A stretch of 64,000 bases of DNA, from assembly GCF_001619955.1 (NCBI RefSeq), contig NZ_LQQO01000001.1, forward strand, positions 124,001 to 188,000. Reading direction: 5' to 3'. Positions 36,614 to 46,353 of this stretch are shown piece by piece (position 1 is the stretch's first letter; every line of letters starts with the position of its first letter). The stretch is from Sphingomonas hankookensis. GTDB lineage: Bacteria > Pseudomonadota > Alphaproteobacteria > Sphingomonadales > Sphingomonadaceae. A program made the translations under genes and the position numbers. The notes beneath the pieces are model-generated. The model did not search any database. It was not told the DNA's origin and saw only the letters and a list, made by a program, of their open reading frames with translations.

Positions 36614-37450
36614 ATGGCAAAGATCGGGACGATCTGGGACCGCGCCGTGGATTTCGTGCGCGACCATGCCGGCGAACTGATGCCGGTGCTGCTGGTCACG
36701 CAATTCGCGGTGCCGGCGCTCAGCGGCAGCCTGAACGGCGTCCGCGCCGATGCGACTGGCGGCATGGCGGCGCTACTGGGAGTTTTGTCGCTGGTGACCG
36801 CCGTCGTGTCGCTATGGGGCGCGCTCTATCTGGTCGCGTTCTCGGCGCAGCCCAACGGACAGGAACAGCATCGCGTCGCGCTGTCGCTGGCCCGCACGCG
36901 CTTCCTGCCGATGATCGGGGTCAGCATCGTGCTGATGGCGATCCTGGCGGTGCTGGCGATCCCCGGAGTCGTCCTGGCCGTTGCGAGCGGATTCGACTTC
37001 ACATCGGTGATGAACGGCGTGCCGCCCCAGCCCTCGGAAATCGGCAAGCTCGGCTTCGCGCTGCTGTATTTCTTTGTGCTCGCGTTGTTCCTGCTGTGGG
37101 TGTCGGCCCGGTTGCTGCCGATCAACGCCGTGGTCGCGCATGAGCGGCGGGGCGTCGGCGCGATCGGCCGCGCCTTCGCCGTGACGCGCGGCATGACGTT
37201 CAAGCTGATCGGCGTGCTGATCCTCTACGGCATCGTCGCCGGCGTCGCGGTGTCGGCGGCGCAGTTCGTGGTCGGCGGCCTGATCGGGCTGTTCACCGCC
37301 AACGACGGTGGCCTGTCGCCGGCCATCATCGCCGGGGCGTTTGCCGTGGCAGCGGTCAGCGCGGCGCTGGCGCTGTACCAGAGCGCGTTCGTCGGCAAGC
37401 TGTACCGCGAAGTCGTCGGCCAGCAGGACGACGCGGCCGTCTTCGCATGA
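36614..37450 (+). CDS. Multi-pass membrane protein of unknown function (first of a pair)
   Basis: 278 residues with about six membrane helices. A start WDRAVDFVRDHAGELMPVLLV is followed by helices near 20-37, 55-80, 100-125, 150-170, 205-230 and 245-265. The central loop has VSARLLPINAVVAHERRGVGAIGRAFAVTRG, a motif style seen in DUF-type membrane proteins where 'RAFALTRG' precedes a helix. The next gene has the same style (DAVGRALDLTRG), so the two may be diverged relatives working together. ATG 36614 was chosen; the longer upstream frame is antisense to lipB. Confidence 0.7.
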   Translation: MAKIGTIWDRAVDFVRDHAGELMPVLLVTQFAVPALSGSLNGVRADATGGMAALLGVLSLVTAVVSLWGALYLVAFSAQPNGQEQHRVALSLARTRFLPMIGVSIVLMAILAVLAIPGVVLAVASGFDFTSVMNGVPPQPSEIGKLGFALLYFFVLALFLLWVSARLLPINAVVAHERRGVGAIGRAFAVTRGMTFKLIGVLILYGIVAGVAVSAAQFVVGGLIGLFTANDGGLSPAIIAGAFAVAAVSAALALYQSAFVGKLYREVVGQQDDAAVFA

Positions 37451-38181
37451 GGTTGAACGTCGCGGCCGCCTGTCACGACGCGGTACAGATCTGGAAGCGG
37501 GACCGCGACGTGATCGCCGCGGTCGGGGGCGTGTTCTTCTTCCTGCCTAATCTGGCGTTGGCGCTGTTCATGCGCGAGTCGAGCGTTACGGTACCGGTCG
37601 AGCCGAAGGACGATCAGGCACTGATGGCGTCGATGCAGTCCTTCCTGGTCGACAATGCCCCGTTACTGGCGTTTCAGATGGTTGCGGAACTGGTCGGCGT
37701 CGCCGTGCTGCTCGCGCTGCTGCTCGATCCGGCGCGGCCCACCGTCGGCGACGCGCTGCGGATCGTCGCGCGGCGGTTGCCGGTACTGATCGCCGCGACG
37801 ATGCTACTCAACATCGCGTTGGTGTGCGGCGTGGCGCTGTTCATCGTGCCCGGGCTCTATGTCATCGGTCGCGCGGCGATGGTGATGCCGGTGCTGCTGG
37901 CCGAGCCGGAGCGGCGGTTCGGCGATGCGGTCGGGCGGGCGCTCGATCTGACGCGCGGTCGGGTCCTGCAACTGCTGTCGCTCTGGGCGCTGATCCACCT
38001 TGGCGCCTATTTCATCCAGTCGGCGCTGCAGAGCATCGCCCGCGCGGCGTCGGCGGGCGGGACCAATCCGTTTACCGCCGGCATCATCGCGATCGCGATC
38101 TCGGCAATGTCGATGGCGGCGGCTATCGCCTATACGCTGGTCCGCGCGACGATCTACCGCCGGCTAGCCAGCAAGGGGTAA
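37447..38181 (+). CDS. Multi-pass membrane protein of unknown function (second of a pair)
   Basis: 244 residues with about five membrane helices. The N-terminus CHDAVQIWKRDRDVIAAVGGVFFFLP mirrors that of the preceding gene, as does GRALDLTRGRVLQLLSL in the second half. It overlaps the preceding gene by four bases (ATGA). The 3' end overlaps the acetyltransferase gene on the other strand by 28 bases. No enzymatic motif is visible. Confidence 0.72.
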   Translation: MRLNVAAACHDAVQIWKRDRDVIAAVGGVFFFLPNLALALFMRESSVTVPVEPKDDQALMASMQSFLVDNAPLLAFQMVAELVGVAVLLALLLDPARPTVGDALRIVARRLPVLIAATMLLNIALVCGVALFIVPGLYVIGRAAMVMPVLLAEPERRFGDAVGRALDLTRGRVLQLLSLWALIHLGAYFIQSALQSIARAASAGGTNPFTAGIIAIAISAMSMAAAIAYTLVRATIYRRLASKG

Positions 38182-38747
38182 TGCGCGCCGCAATCGTCGG
38201 GCAACGCCCCGGCGATTCGCGGGTCGGCGAAGGTTTCGATGGTGCGCTGGTACGGCACGAAGCCCGACCGGCGATAGAAGCCAAGCGCGCCGGGATGGTC
38301 GAGCGTGCAGGTATGCACCCATACCCGCCGCACGTCCTTCGCCCACGCCATCGCCAGCGCATGCGCCATCAGCCAGCGGCCATGGCCCTTGCCGGCCAGT
38401 TCGGGGATCAGGCCGACATAGGACAGCTCGCATTCGCCCGCCGTGCGAAAGTCGAGTTCGAGCATCCCGATCTCGATCCCCGCGCGGTCGACCACGGCCC
38501 AGATGCGGACGGCATCGTCGTGGATGATCGCGGTCAGCCGGTCGTCGTCCATCACCAGCCGCGAAAACCACAGCCACGGCCCGCCGACCCGCCGGAACAG
38601 CGCGCGATACCGATCGACGCCCGGCCTTTCCCAGCGCACCAGCCGCAGCGGAGAGGGCGGCAGCGGGGCGGGGCGCGGCCGCTCCAGCATCTCCAGCGAG
38701 GTGACGATGGTCGCGACCTCGCCCGGCTTGACCGGTATCAACCCCAT
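38154..38747 (-). CDS. GNAT family N-acetyltransferase
   Basis: 197 residues. The acetyl-CoA site is visible as LSYVGLIPELAGKGHGRWLMAHAL, with the Q/RxxGxG/A motif in the form ELAGKGHG, followed by VWVHTCTLDHPGALGFYRRSGF, the standard fourth motif. The first 50 residues are Pro/Arg-rich and less conserved. The substrate is unknown. It lies five bases downstream of hemF on the same strand and converges with the membrane gene. Confidence 0.85.
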   Translation of the reverse strand: MGLIPVKPGEVATIVTSLEMLERPRPAPLPPSPLRLVRWERPGVDRYRALFRRVGGPWLWFSRLVMDDDRLTAIIHDDAVRIWAVVDRAGIEIGMLELDFRTAGECELSYVGLIPELAGKGHGRWLMAHALAMAWAKDVRRVWVHTCTLDHPGALGFYRRSGFVPYQRTIETFADPRIAGALPDDCGAHYPLLASRR

Positions 38748-38751
38748 GGCG

Positions 38752-39594
38752 TCAGCTCCAGGTCGCGAGCGGCGGCAGGCTCATCAGGATCGCATCGATA
38801 TTGCCGCCAGTCTTCAGGCCGAACAGCGTGCCGCGATCATAGACCAGGTTGAACTCGGCATAGCGGCCGCGCCATTCGAGCTGTCGCGCCCGGTCGGCAT
38901 CGTCATAGGGCATCGCCCTGCGCCGCCGCACCAGCTGCGGATAGATCGACAGGAACGCCTCTCCAACATCCCGGGTGAAGGCGAAATCACCGTCCCAATC
39001 ATTGCCCAGATGGTCGTAGAAAATGCCACCGACGCCGCGATGGACGCCGCGATGCGGGATGTAGAAATAGTCGTCGGCCCATTGTTTGAATTTGGGGTAA
39101 TGCGCCGGATCGTGCGCGTCGCACGCCGCCTGCATCGCGGCATGGAAATCCGCGGTGTCCTCCGCATAGGGGATGGGCGGGTTGAGATCGGCTCCGCCGC
39201 CGAACCAGCGCTTCGTCGTCACGAGGAAGCGGGTGTTCATGTGCACCGCGGGGACATGCGGATTGGTCATGTGCGCGACGAGGCTGATGCCGGTCGCGAA
39301 GAAGCGCGGGTCGTCCGCCGCGCCGTGGATCGACTTGGCGAATTCGCCCTCGAAGGTGCCGCCGACGGTCGAGACGTTCACACCGACCTTTTCGAAGACC
39401 TTTCCCTTCATCACGCCCCGCACGCCGCCGCCGCCCGGCGCACCCGACGGATCGACCCGGTCCCATGGGGTATAGGCGAAGGCGGCGTCCGATCCCGCCT
39501 CGCGTTCGATCGCTTCGAACGCGGAGCAGATGCGGTCGCGCAGCGATTCGAACCAGGTACGGGCGGATTGTTGCTGGAGATCGAGCGGTTGCAT
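38752..39594 (-). CDS. hemF: Oxygen-dependent coproporphyrinogen III oxidase
   Basis: 280 residues. It decarboxylates coproporphyrinogen III to protoporphyrinogen IX with O2 in heme synthesis, which fits an aerobic sphingomonad. Signatures: GGGGVRGVMKGKVFEKVGVNVS, FFATGISLVAHMTNPHVPAVHMN, RWFGGGADLNP and YNLVYDRGTLFGL (here FNLVYDRGT). The ATG at 39594 begins MQPLDLQQQ. A start 36 bases upstream is possible but adds only basic residues. Confidence 0.94.
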   Translation of the reverse strand: MQPLDLQQQSARTWFESLRDRICSAFEAIEREAGSDAAFAYTPWDRVDPSGAPGGGGVRGVMKGKVFEKVGVNVSTVGGTFEGEFAKSIHGAADDPRFFATGISLVAHMTNPHVPAVHMNTRFLVTTKRWFGGGADLNPPIPYAEDTADFHAAMQAACDAHDPAHYPKFKQWADDYFYIPHRGVHRGVGGIFYDHLGNDWDGDFAFTRDVGEAFLSIYPQLVRRRRAMPYDDADRARQLEWRGRYAEFNLVYDRGTLFGLKTGGNIDAILMSLPPLATWS

Positions 39595-39777
39595 GGCACG
39601 CGACTTAGGCCGGAACGCACGCGCTCGCAAAGCCTCTCGTTATGAGCACAGGAAACCGGTGTCAAAAACGGGGTCGACGTCAGCAGGGTTCGCCGGTAGA
39701 AGAGGCGCCAATCAGAGCGAGGAATGCCGGTTCGGCCGCCAAAGGCCGCTGATACCGGTTACCATCAGGAGAGAGTG

Positions 39778-40617
39778 ATGTTCGACCGTACCTATTATGC
39801 CACCCACCCGGACATGATGGAATGCGTGTCGAACGAGGAGCTGCGCGACCGCTACCTGATCGACGGGCTGTTCCGCGAGGGCGAGTGCGTGCTGAACTAC
39901 ACCCATGCCGACCGGTTCGTGATCGGCGGTGTGGCGGTCGGCGATGCGCCGGTGAAGCTGCCAGCGCAGACCGAGCCGAAATCGGCGGAGGGCCATCCGT
40001 TCCTCGAACGCCGTGAGATGGCGGTGGTCAATGTCGGTTCGGCCGAGGGCAGCGTGACCGTCGACGGTGAGGTGTTCATCCTTGGCAACAAGGACTGCGT
40101 CTACGTCACCATGGGTGCGGTCGACGTCGAGTTTGCAGGCAAGGGTGCGCGCTTCTACATCGCGTCGTGCCCCGCGCATAAGGGCTTCACCACCCGCAAG
40201 CTGGGCATCGCCGATGCCAACGCGCTCGATCGCGGCAGCCTCGAGGAATCGAACGAGCGGACGATCTACCAGCTGGTCATTCCCGGCGTGTGCGATTCGG
40301 CGCAGCTGGTGATGGGCCTGACCGTGCTGAAGCCCGGCAGCGTGTGGAACACCATGCCGCCGCACATCCACGAACGCCGCAGCGAGATTTATTTCTACTT
40401 CGAACTGCCCACCGACAATGACAAGGTGTTCCATTACATGGGCGAGGGCGAAGCAATGCGCCACATCGTCATGGGGAACGAAGAGGCCGTCATCAGCCCG
40501 CCCTGGTCGGTGCATATGGGGTCGGGCACCCGCGCCTATGCCTTCATCTGGGCGATGGCTGGGGAGAACCAGGACTATACCGACATGAAGGTGCTCGACA
40601 TCTGCCAGTTGGCGTGA
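39778..40617 (+). CDS. kduI: 5-dehydro-4-deoxy-D-glucuronate isomerase
   Basis: 279 residues. It converts 5-keto-4-deoxyuronate, from pectin or other uronate polymers, to 2,5-diketo-3-deoxygluconate. It is a double-cupin Zn enzyme; the ligands lie in [16 protein letters not shown] (His, His, Glu) with a later His in [11 protein letters not shown]. The end [18 protein letters not shown] is nearly invariant in KduI. ATG 39778 has AGGAGAGA just upstream, and the added 18 codons upstream lack a ribosome site. It is the first gene of kduI-kduD-kdgK. Confidence 0.94.
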   Translation: MFDRTYYATHPDMMECVSNEELRDRYLIDGLFREGECVLNYTHADRFVIGGVAVGDAPVKLPAQTEPKSAEGHPFLERREMAVVNVGSAEGSVTVDGEVFILGNKDCVYVTMGAVDVEFAGKGARFYIASCPAHKGFTTRKLGIADANALDRGSLEESNERTIYQLVIPGVCDSAQLVMGLTVLKPGSVWNTMPPHIHERRSEIYFYFELPTDNDKVFHYMGEGEAMRHIVMGNEEAVISPPWSVHMGSGTRAYAFIWAMAGENQDYTDMKVLDICQLA

Positions 40618-40629
40618 GTTGACCCCTGG

Positions 40630-40706
40630 GGATCCCCGCCTGCGCGGGTATACGCGATGCGAATGAACGGGCGCCGCGCGATAGCCTGCATCCCGCCCGA
40701 GCGGGA
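40630..40706 (+). repeat. Two short palindromes between kduI and kduD
   Basis: CCCGC-CTGC-GCGGG (40635-40648) and TCCCGC-CCGA-GCGGGA (40691-40706) are perfect small hairpins flanking 42 bases. They resemble the 'TCCCGCCTTCGCGGGA' palindromes scattered between genes in sphingomonads. They sit inside the kdu operon and could adjust the kduI to kduD/kdgK ratio by stabilising the upstream mRNA. Confidence 0.65.
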
Positions 40707-40721
40707 AACCAAGGAGTTGCC

Positions 40722-41474
40722 ATGAATCCCTTCGATCTTTCGGGCCGGGTCGCGGCCGTCACCGGGGCCAATACCGGTATCGGTCAGGCGATCGCCGTCG
40801 CCCTGGCCACCGCCGGTGCCGATGTCGCCCTGATTGGCCGCACGCCCGCCACCGACACAGCCGAACAGGTCCGCGCGCTCGGCCGCCGGGCGGAAATCGT
40901 CTCCGCCGACCTGTCGACCATCGCGCCGGTCGATCGGGTCGTGGCGGAGACGCTGGAAAGGCTCGGGCGGCTCGACATCCTGGTCAACAATGCCGGGATC
41001 ATCCGCCGCGCCGATGCGGTCGACTTTACCGAGGAGGACTGGGACGCCGTGGTCGACACCAACCTCAAATCGGTGTTCTTCCTGTGTCAGGCCGCCGGGC
41101 GCCACATGATCGCGCAAGGGCAGGGGCGCATCATCAATATCGCGTCGATGCTGACCTTTCAGGGCGGGGTGCGCGTACCGAGCTATACCGCGTCCAAATC
41201 GGGTATCGGTGGCCTCACCAAACTGCTGGCGAACGAATGGGCGAAGCACGGCGTCACGGTGAACGCTATCGCGCCGGGCTATATCGCGACCAACAACACC
41301 GCTGCGTTGCAGGCGGACCCTGCGCGCAATGCCGCGATCCTTGACCGTATTCCGGCGGGACGCTGGGGGAACCCAGGCGATCTGGGCGGGGCGGCGGTGT
41401 TCCTGGCGTCCGATGCCGCGGCCTATGTGCAGGGGCATATCCTTGCGGTCGATGGCGGGTGGCTGGCGCGATGA
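40722..41474 (+). CDS. kduD: 2-dehydro-3-deoxy-D-gluconate 5-dehydrogenase
   Basis: 250 residues, short-chain dehydrogenase. It reduces the KduI product to 2-keto-3-deoxygluconate. The cofactor loop is TGANTGIGQAIA (14-25) and NNAGI follows near residue 88. The stretch NIASMLTFQGGVRVPSYTASKSG holds the Ser, Tyr and Lys of the active site and is the KduD form rather than a generic SDR. ATG 40722 has AAGGAG seven bases upstream. The stop overlaps kdgK. Confidence 0.92.
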   Translation: MNPFDLSGRVAAVTGANTGIGQAIAVALATAGADVALIGRTPATDTAEQVRALGRRAEIVSADLSTIAPVDRVVAETLERLGRLDILVNNAGIIRRADAVDFTEEDWDAVVDTNLKSVFFLCQAAGRHMIAQGQGRIINIASMLTFQGGVRVPSYTASKSGIGGLTKLLANEWAKHGVTVNAIAPGYIATNNTAALQADPARNAAILDRIPAGRWGNPGDLGGAAVFLASDAAAYVQGHILAVDGGWLAR

Positions 41475-42472
41475 TCCTGTGTTTCGGCGAATTGCTGCTG
41501 CGGCTGACCGCGCCGGGCCGCGAATTGTTGATGCAGACCGGGCGGTTCGACGTCCATGTCGGCGGGGCGGAGGCCAATGTCGCGGTCGGGCTCGCCAGTT
41601 TGGGCCATGCGAGCGCGATGGTCAGCGCGGTGCCCGACAATCCGTTGGGGCGCGGTGCCATTGCCGCCGTCCGCGCGCAGGGCGTCGATTGTTCGCGCGT
41701 CGTAACCCGCGAGGGGCGGATGGGGCTGTATTTCCTCAGCCCCGGCGCGGGCCTCAGGGCGTCCGACATCGTCTATGACCGTGCCGGATCGAGCTTTGCC
41801 ACGACCCCGGCGGCGGCCTGGGACTGGGACGCACTGCTGGCGGGCTGCACGCGGCTGCACTTGTCGGGCATCACGCCGGCGCTGGGTCACGAAACCGCGC
41901 ACGCCGCCATCGCCGCCGCCGAAGCGGCCCGGGCGCGCGGGCTGACCGTCTCGTTCGACGGCAATTACCGCGCCCGGCTGTGGGAGGCGTGGGACAGCGA
42001 CCCGCGCGCTGTGCTGACCCGGTTGGTGTCGATGGCGGACCTGCTGTTCGGAAACCATCGCGACGTCTCGCTGCTGCTGGGTAAGCAATTTTCGGGCGAT
42101 GGTGAGGACCGGCGGCGCGAAGCGGCCGAGGCGGCGTTCGCGGCCTTTCCGAACCTCCGCCACATCGCCTCGACCGCGCGGCATGTCGACGATGCCGACC
42201 GGCACCGGCTGTCGGCGCGGATCGATATGCCGACGGGCGCGGTACAGATCGGGGAGGTCGCGATCTCCGGCATCGTCGACCGGATCGGCGGCGGCGACGC
42301 CTTTGCCAGCGGCGTGCTGCACGCCCTGATGTCGGGCCGGGACGAAGCGACCGCCGCCGAATGGGGGCTGGCGGTCGCCGCGCTCAAACATTCGCTGCCG
42401 GGCGATTTCAACCTGTTCCGTCAGGCAGATATCGATGATTTCCTGTCCGGCGGACTGGACGTTCGACGCTGA
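41471..42472 (+). CDS. kdgK: 2-dehydro-3-deoxygluconokinase
   Basis: 333 residues, PfkB sugar kinase. It phosphorylates 2-keto-3-deoxygluconate to KDPG for the Entner-Doudoroff aldolase. The N-terminal GGAEANVAVGLASLG binds substrate, and IVDRIGGGDAFASGVLHAL holds the catalytic Asp and anion hole, with GGGDAF in place of the more common GAGDAF. ATG 41471 overlaps the kduD stop, which confirms the operon. The KDPG aldolase, lyases and transporters are not in the window. Confidence 0.92.
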   Translation: MILCFGELLLRLTAPGRELLMQTGRFDVHVGGAEANVAVGLASLGHASAMVSAVPDNPLGRGAIAAVRAQGVDCSRVVTREGRMGLYFLSPGAGLRASDIVYDRAGSSFATTPAAAWDWDALLAGCTRLHLSGITPALGHETAHAAIAAAEAARARGLTVSFDGNYRARLWEAWDSDPRAVLTRLVSMADLLFGNHRDVSLLLGKQFSGDGEDRRREAAEAAFAAFPNLRHIASTARHVDDADRHRLSARIDMPTGAVQIGEVAISGIVDRIGGGDAFASGVLHALMSGRDEATAAEWGLAVAALKHSLPGDFNLFRQADIDDFLSGGLDVRR

Positions 42473-42502
42473 TCCGAGCATAGCGGGCCGGGGGAACGGC
42501 CG

Positions 42503-45115
42503 GTGGGGCGCCACGTTCTGCCATGGATGCGAGGCGACGTGGAACAGGGGCGTGACACGAGCGGGCAGGCGGCGAGCGACGACCGCCGTATCGCGCTGGA
42601 AATCGCCGGCGCGGATGGCGGGACCGATCCGTTCGTCGCGGCGGTGCGGGCGACCCGCATGCCGATGCTCATCACCGATCCGCGGCTGCCCGACAATCCG
42701 GTGGTTTTCGTCAACGACGCCTTCTGCCGCCTGACGGGTTATGCTCGCGCGGAGATTATCGGGCGGAATTGTCGTTTCCTGCAGGGTGACGACAGCGACC
42801 CCGCGACGGTCGCGCAGATCCGCGCGGCGGTGGCGGCGGTGCGGTCGATCGAGATCGACATCCGCAACTATCGCAAGGACGGCACGCCGTTCTGGAACCG
42901 CCTGTTGCTGGCTCCGGTGCACGATGCCGATGGCCGCCTCGCCTATTTCTTTGCCAGCCAGCTCGACGTTACGCTCGAACGCGAACGGATGGAGGGGCTC
43001 GAATCGAGCAACGCCGCGCTGCTGGCCGAACTCGCCGGCCGCTTTCGCGAGCAGGAGGAGCGCGAGCGCGAGATGCTGTTCGCGCTGGAGGCCGGGCGCT
43101 TCGGCACCTGGTCGTTCGACCGCGCGACGCGCCAGCTGACGATGTCGGCAATCTGCCGGACCAATTTCGGCTTCGACGCCGATTATCCGCCCTCGACGGC
43201 GGAGGTGTCGGCGATCCTACATCCCGATGATCGGGCGGCGGCGGTAGCGGCGATCGAGGCGAGCTTTGCCGGCGAACCGCTGGAGATCGAGGTCCGCATC
43301 CGTCCCGGCGATGGCGAGGTGCGCTGGATCGCCAGCCGGGGGCAGCCGACGCTGGATGCCGATGGCGAGGTCGTGCGGCTGACCGGCGTGTCGATCGACG
43401 TCACCGTTTACAAGCGGCTGGAGCGGATGCGCGCGGCGATGGCCGAACTGAATGACGCGCTGCGCCTGCTCGACGATCCGGTCGACATGGGCGTCACCGC
43501 GGCGCGGATCATCGGCGAGGCGCTGGGCGTCGACCGGGTCGGCTATGGGCTGGTCGATCGGGCGGCGGAGACGATCACGATCGAGCGCGACTGGAACGCG
43601 CCGGGCGTGCGCAGCTTGGCGGGGGTGCTGAACTTCCGCGATTATGGCAGTTACATCGACGATCTGAAGCGCGGCGAGACGGCGATCGTCGAGGATGCCC
43701 GGCTGGACCCGCGCACGGCCGACACGGCGGCGCAGCTGGAGTCGATCAACGCCCGCGCCTTCATCAACATGCCCCTGACCGAACTGGGCGGGCTGGTCGC
43801 GCTGATCTACACCAACCATGGCGAACCGCGGACGTGGCGCGATGACGAGATCGCCTTCGTCCGCGAGGTCGCCGAACGCACCCGCGCGGCCACGGAACGC
43901 CGCCGCGCCGAGCGCGAGCTGGCGGCGCTGGCCGAATCGCTGGAGGAACAGGTCGTCGACCGGACCAAGGCACTGGTCACCGCGCAGGACGCGCTGCGCC
44001 AGAGCCAGAAGATGGAGGCGATCGGCCAGTTGACCGGCGGCGTGGCGCACGATTTCAACAACCTGCTGACCATCGTCCGTTCGTCCGTCGACCTGCTGCG
44101 CCAGCCCACGCTCACCGACGAACGGCGGGAGCGCTATCTGGCGGCGATCAGCGATACGGTGGACCGCGCAGCGAAGCTGACCGGGCAGTTGCTGGCCTTT
44201 GCCCGCCGCTCGGCGCTGCAACCGGCGGTCTTCGACGTCAACGAAGCGGTCGCCAATCTGGGCGATATCGTCCGGACCCTTGCCGGCTCACGGATCGAGG
44301 TGACGATCCGGCCGTGTGATGCGGACGTGTTCGTCGATGCCGATCCGAACCAGTTCGACACCGCCATCGTCAATTTCGCCGCCAATGCCCGCGACGCGAT
44401 GCAGGGGGAGGGGTGCCTGACCCTGTCCGTCGACCGGGTGGATGGTATTCCGGCCGGGCCGGGCGCGCCGGCGCTGCCCGGCCAGTTCGTCGTGATCACG
44501 GTCGGCGATACCGGCAGCGGCATCGACGACGAAACGCTGACCCGCATCTTCGAACCCTTCTTCACGACGAAGGAACTGGGGAAGGGGACGGGACTGGGGC
44601 TGAGCCAGGTGTTCGGCTTTGCCAAGCAGTCGGGCGGCGAGGTTCGTGCCCGCAGCGTGCCCGGACATACCGAATTCGCGCTCTATCTCCCGCAGGTCCT
44701 CTCGCCCGAGCGAAGCGATGCGCCGGCGCGCGAGGTGCCGGTGTCGCTGGCAGGCAACGGCCTGCGCGTGCTGGTGGTCGAGGATAATGTCGCGGTCGGC
44801 ACCACCACGACCCAGGCACTGGAAGCGCAGGGGTTCGTGCCGGAGCATGTCGTCGACGGACAGGCGGCGCTGGCGGTGCTCGGCGAGCGGCCGGACGGGT
44901 TCGATATCGTGTTTTCCGACGTGATGATGCCGGGCATCGACGGCGTCGAACTGGCTGCGCGGCTGCGCGAACGCCATCCCGGCCTGCCGGTGCTGCTGAC
45001 CAGCGGCTATAGCGACGTCATCGTCCGGCACGGCACGATGGGGTTCGACCTGCTGCACAAGCCCTATACGATCGGCCAGTTGATCGCCGCGCTGCGCCGG
45101 GTCGCGGGGCGTTGA
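42503..45115 (+). CDS. LOV-PAS-GAF hybrid histidine kinase (blue-light sensor)
   Basis: 870 residues from GTG 42503 (ATG 42527 is an alternative). Domains in order: a LOV domain (about 45-160) with [15 protein letters not shown], in which Cys90 would form the flavin adduct in light; a second PAS (about 195-305); a GAF domain (about 315-465); a coiled coil; HisKA with the phospho-His516 in [14 protein letters not shown]; an HATPase with [17 protein letters not shown] and [14 protein letters not shown]; and a C-terminal receiver (755-870) with Asp806 in VFSDVMMPG. There are no membrane helices. No separate response regulator gene lies nearby, so phosphotransfer beyond the receiver is unknown. 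The stop overlaps the MFS gene. Confidence 0.9.
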   Translation: MGRHVLPWMRGDVEQGRDTSGQAASDDRRIALEIAGADGGTDPFVAAVRATRMPMLITDPRLPDNPVVFVNDAFCRLTGYARAEIIGRNCRFLQGDDSDPATVAQIRAAVAAVRSIEIDIRNYRKDGTPFWNRLLLAPVHDADGRLAYFFASQLDVTLERERMEGLESSNAALLAELAGRFREQEEREREMLFALEAGRFGTWSFDRATRQLTMSAICRTNFGFDADYPPSTAEVSAILHPDDRAAAVAAIEASFAGEPLEIEVRIRPGDGEVRWIASRGQPTLDADGEVVRLTGVSIDVTVYKRLERMRAAMAELNDALRLLDDPVDMGVTAARIIGEALGVDRVGYGLVDRAAETITIERDWNAPGVRSLAGVLNFRDYGSYIDDLKRGETAIVEDARLDPRTADTAAQLESINARAFINMPLTELGGLVALIYTNHGEPRTWRDDEIAFVREVAERTRAATERRRAERELAALAESLEEQVVDRTKALVTAQDALRQSQKMEAIGQLTGGVAHDFNNLLTIVRSSVDLLRQPTLTDERRERYLAAISDTVDRAAKLTGQLLAFARRSALQPAVFDVNEAVANLGDIVRTLAGSRIEVTIRPCDADVFVDADPNQFDTAIVNFAANARDAMQGEGCLTLSVDRVDGIPAGPGAPALPGQFVVITVGDTGSGIDDETLTRIFEPFFTTKELGKGTGLGLSQVFGFAKQSGGEVRARSVPGHTEFALYLPQVLSPERSDAPAREVPVSLAGNGLRVLVVEDNVAVGTTTTQALEAQGFVPEHVVDGQAALAVLGERPDGFDIVFSDVMMPGIDGVELAARLRERHPGLPVLLTSGYSDVIVRHGTMGFDLLHKPYTIGQLIAALRRVAGR

Positions 45116-46308
45116 CCCCCTCCGCCGCCGCGCCCGCGCGCGGCTTCGTCCCGCTCTACACGCTGGCCTATTGCGGGCTGTTCGTCGCGTTCATGCCGTT
45201 CGTGTCGATCCTGTTGCAGGTGAAGGTCGTCGCGATCGATCCAGCGAACCGCGTCGCGCTGCTGGGCTGGGCGGTACTGGGCGGGGCGGTCGTCGCCAGT
45301 GTCGCGAACATTGCCGCCGGCTGGTTGAGCGACTGGCATTGGCGTCGAACCCGTAGCCGCCGCCTGCCGATCGCTGCCGGTTTGTTGCTGCTGGCGCTGG
45401 CGTTCGCGGCGATCCACCGGGCCGTTGACCGGACCACGTTGCTGGTTGCCATCGGCTTTTGGCAGGTTGCCTTGAACCTGATGTTCGCGCCGATGGTCGC
45501 GGTGATGGCCGACGAAGTGCCCGATGCGCAGAAAGGACGGGTATCGGGCCTGCTCGGCATATCGCACCCGATCGGCGTATTGTCCGCCGCCGCCGTCACC
45601 GTGCCGCTATTCCCGACCGAAGGCACCCGCTTCGCCGCCAATGTCGCGCTGGCCGCGCTGCTGATCGTGCCGTTCCTGCTATTCGCGCGCGAACGCGGGG
45701 CGGGGGGCGGCGGCGCGCCGATCGAGGCCGAGGCGGCGGCGGTCGTGCGCGGTGACCTGATCCGGGCGTGGATCGCGCGGCTGGCGATGCAGGTCGCGGG
45801 CAATGGCCTGACCGCCTATGCCTTTTTCCACTTCGCCGACCGGTGGCGCGGCAGCGGCGACGCGGCGGGGCCGGTAGCGCAGGCGATGGCGATCGTCACC
45901 GCCGTGGTCGTGGTCGCGACGATCGTCGCCGGGCGCTGGTCGGATCGGATCGGTGGCCGCAAGCCGTTCCTGGGCGGCGCGACGCTGCTGGTGATTGCCG
46001 GGCTAATCGGCATGGCGGTGGCGTCCGGCTTTATCGGCGCGGTCGTCGGCTATGGCATTGCGCAGACCGGACTGTCGGTGTTCCTGGCACTGCATTCGGC
46101 ACTGGCGATGCAGATGCTGCCGTCGCCCGAGACGCGCGGGCGCGACCTGGCGGTGCTCAACCTCACCAATACCTTGCCCGCCTGCGTCCCGCCGCTGCTG
46201 GCCGCGCTGGTGCCTGCTGGGGCGGGGCTGGGCGCGGTATTCGTGGTGCTGGCGCTGGTGGCCGGGCTGGGTGGTGGTACCGCGCTGGCGATCCGTTCGG
46301 AGCGCTGA
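45112..46308 (+). CDS. MFS transporter
   Basis: 398 residues, 11-12 membrane helices. GWLSDWHWRRTRSRRLP is the MFS loop-2 motif, and GRWSDRIGGRKPFLGG is its repeat in the second half (GRxSDRxGxRK). ADEVPDAQKGRVSGLLG in the middle and LNLTNTLPACVPPLLAAL near the end are typical of a sphingomonad sugar or unknown-substrate group. The TTG at 45112 overlaps the kinase stop (TTGA), so the two genes are likely translated together. The cargo is unknown. Confidence 0.85.
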   Translation: MTPSAAAPARGFVPLYTLAYCGLFVAFMPFVSILLQVKVVAIDPANRVALLGWAVLGGAVVASVANIAAGWLSDWHWRRTRSRRLPIAAGLLLLALAFAAIHRAVDRTTLLVAIGFWQVALNLMFAPMVAVMADEVPDAQKGRVSGLLGISHPIGVLSAAAVTVPLFPTEGTRFAANVALAALLIVPFLLFARERGAGGGGAPIEAEAAAVVRGDLIRAWIARLAMQVAGNGLTAYAFFHFADRWRGSGDAAGPVAQAMAIVTAVVVVATIVAGRWSDRIGGRKPFLGGATLLVIAGLIGMAVASGFIGAVVGYGIAQTGLSVFLALHSALAMQMLPSPETRGRDLAVLNLTNTLPACVPPLLAALVPAGAGLGAVFVVLALVAGLGGGTALAIRSER

Positions 46309-46353
46309 CCGCCTTCGTGCGTTGCCCGGTTAGTCGATAGCCGGGAGTGCCGC

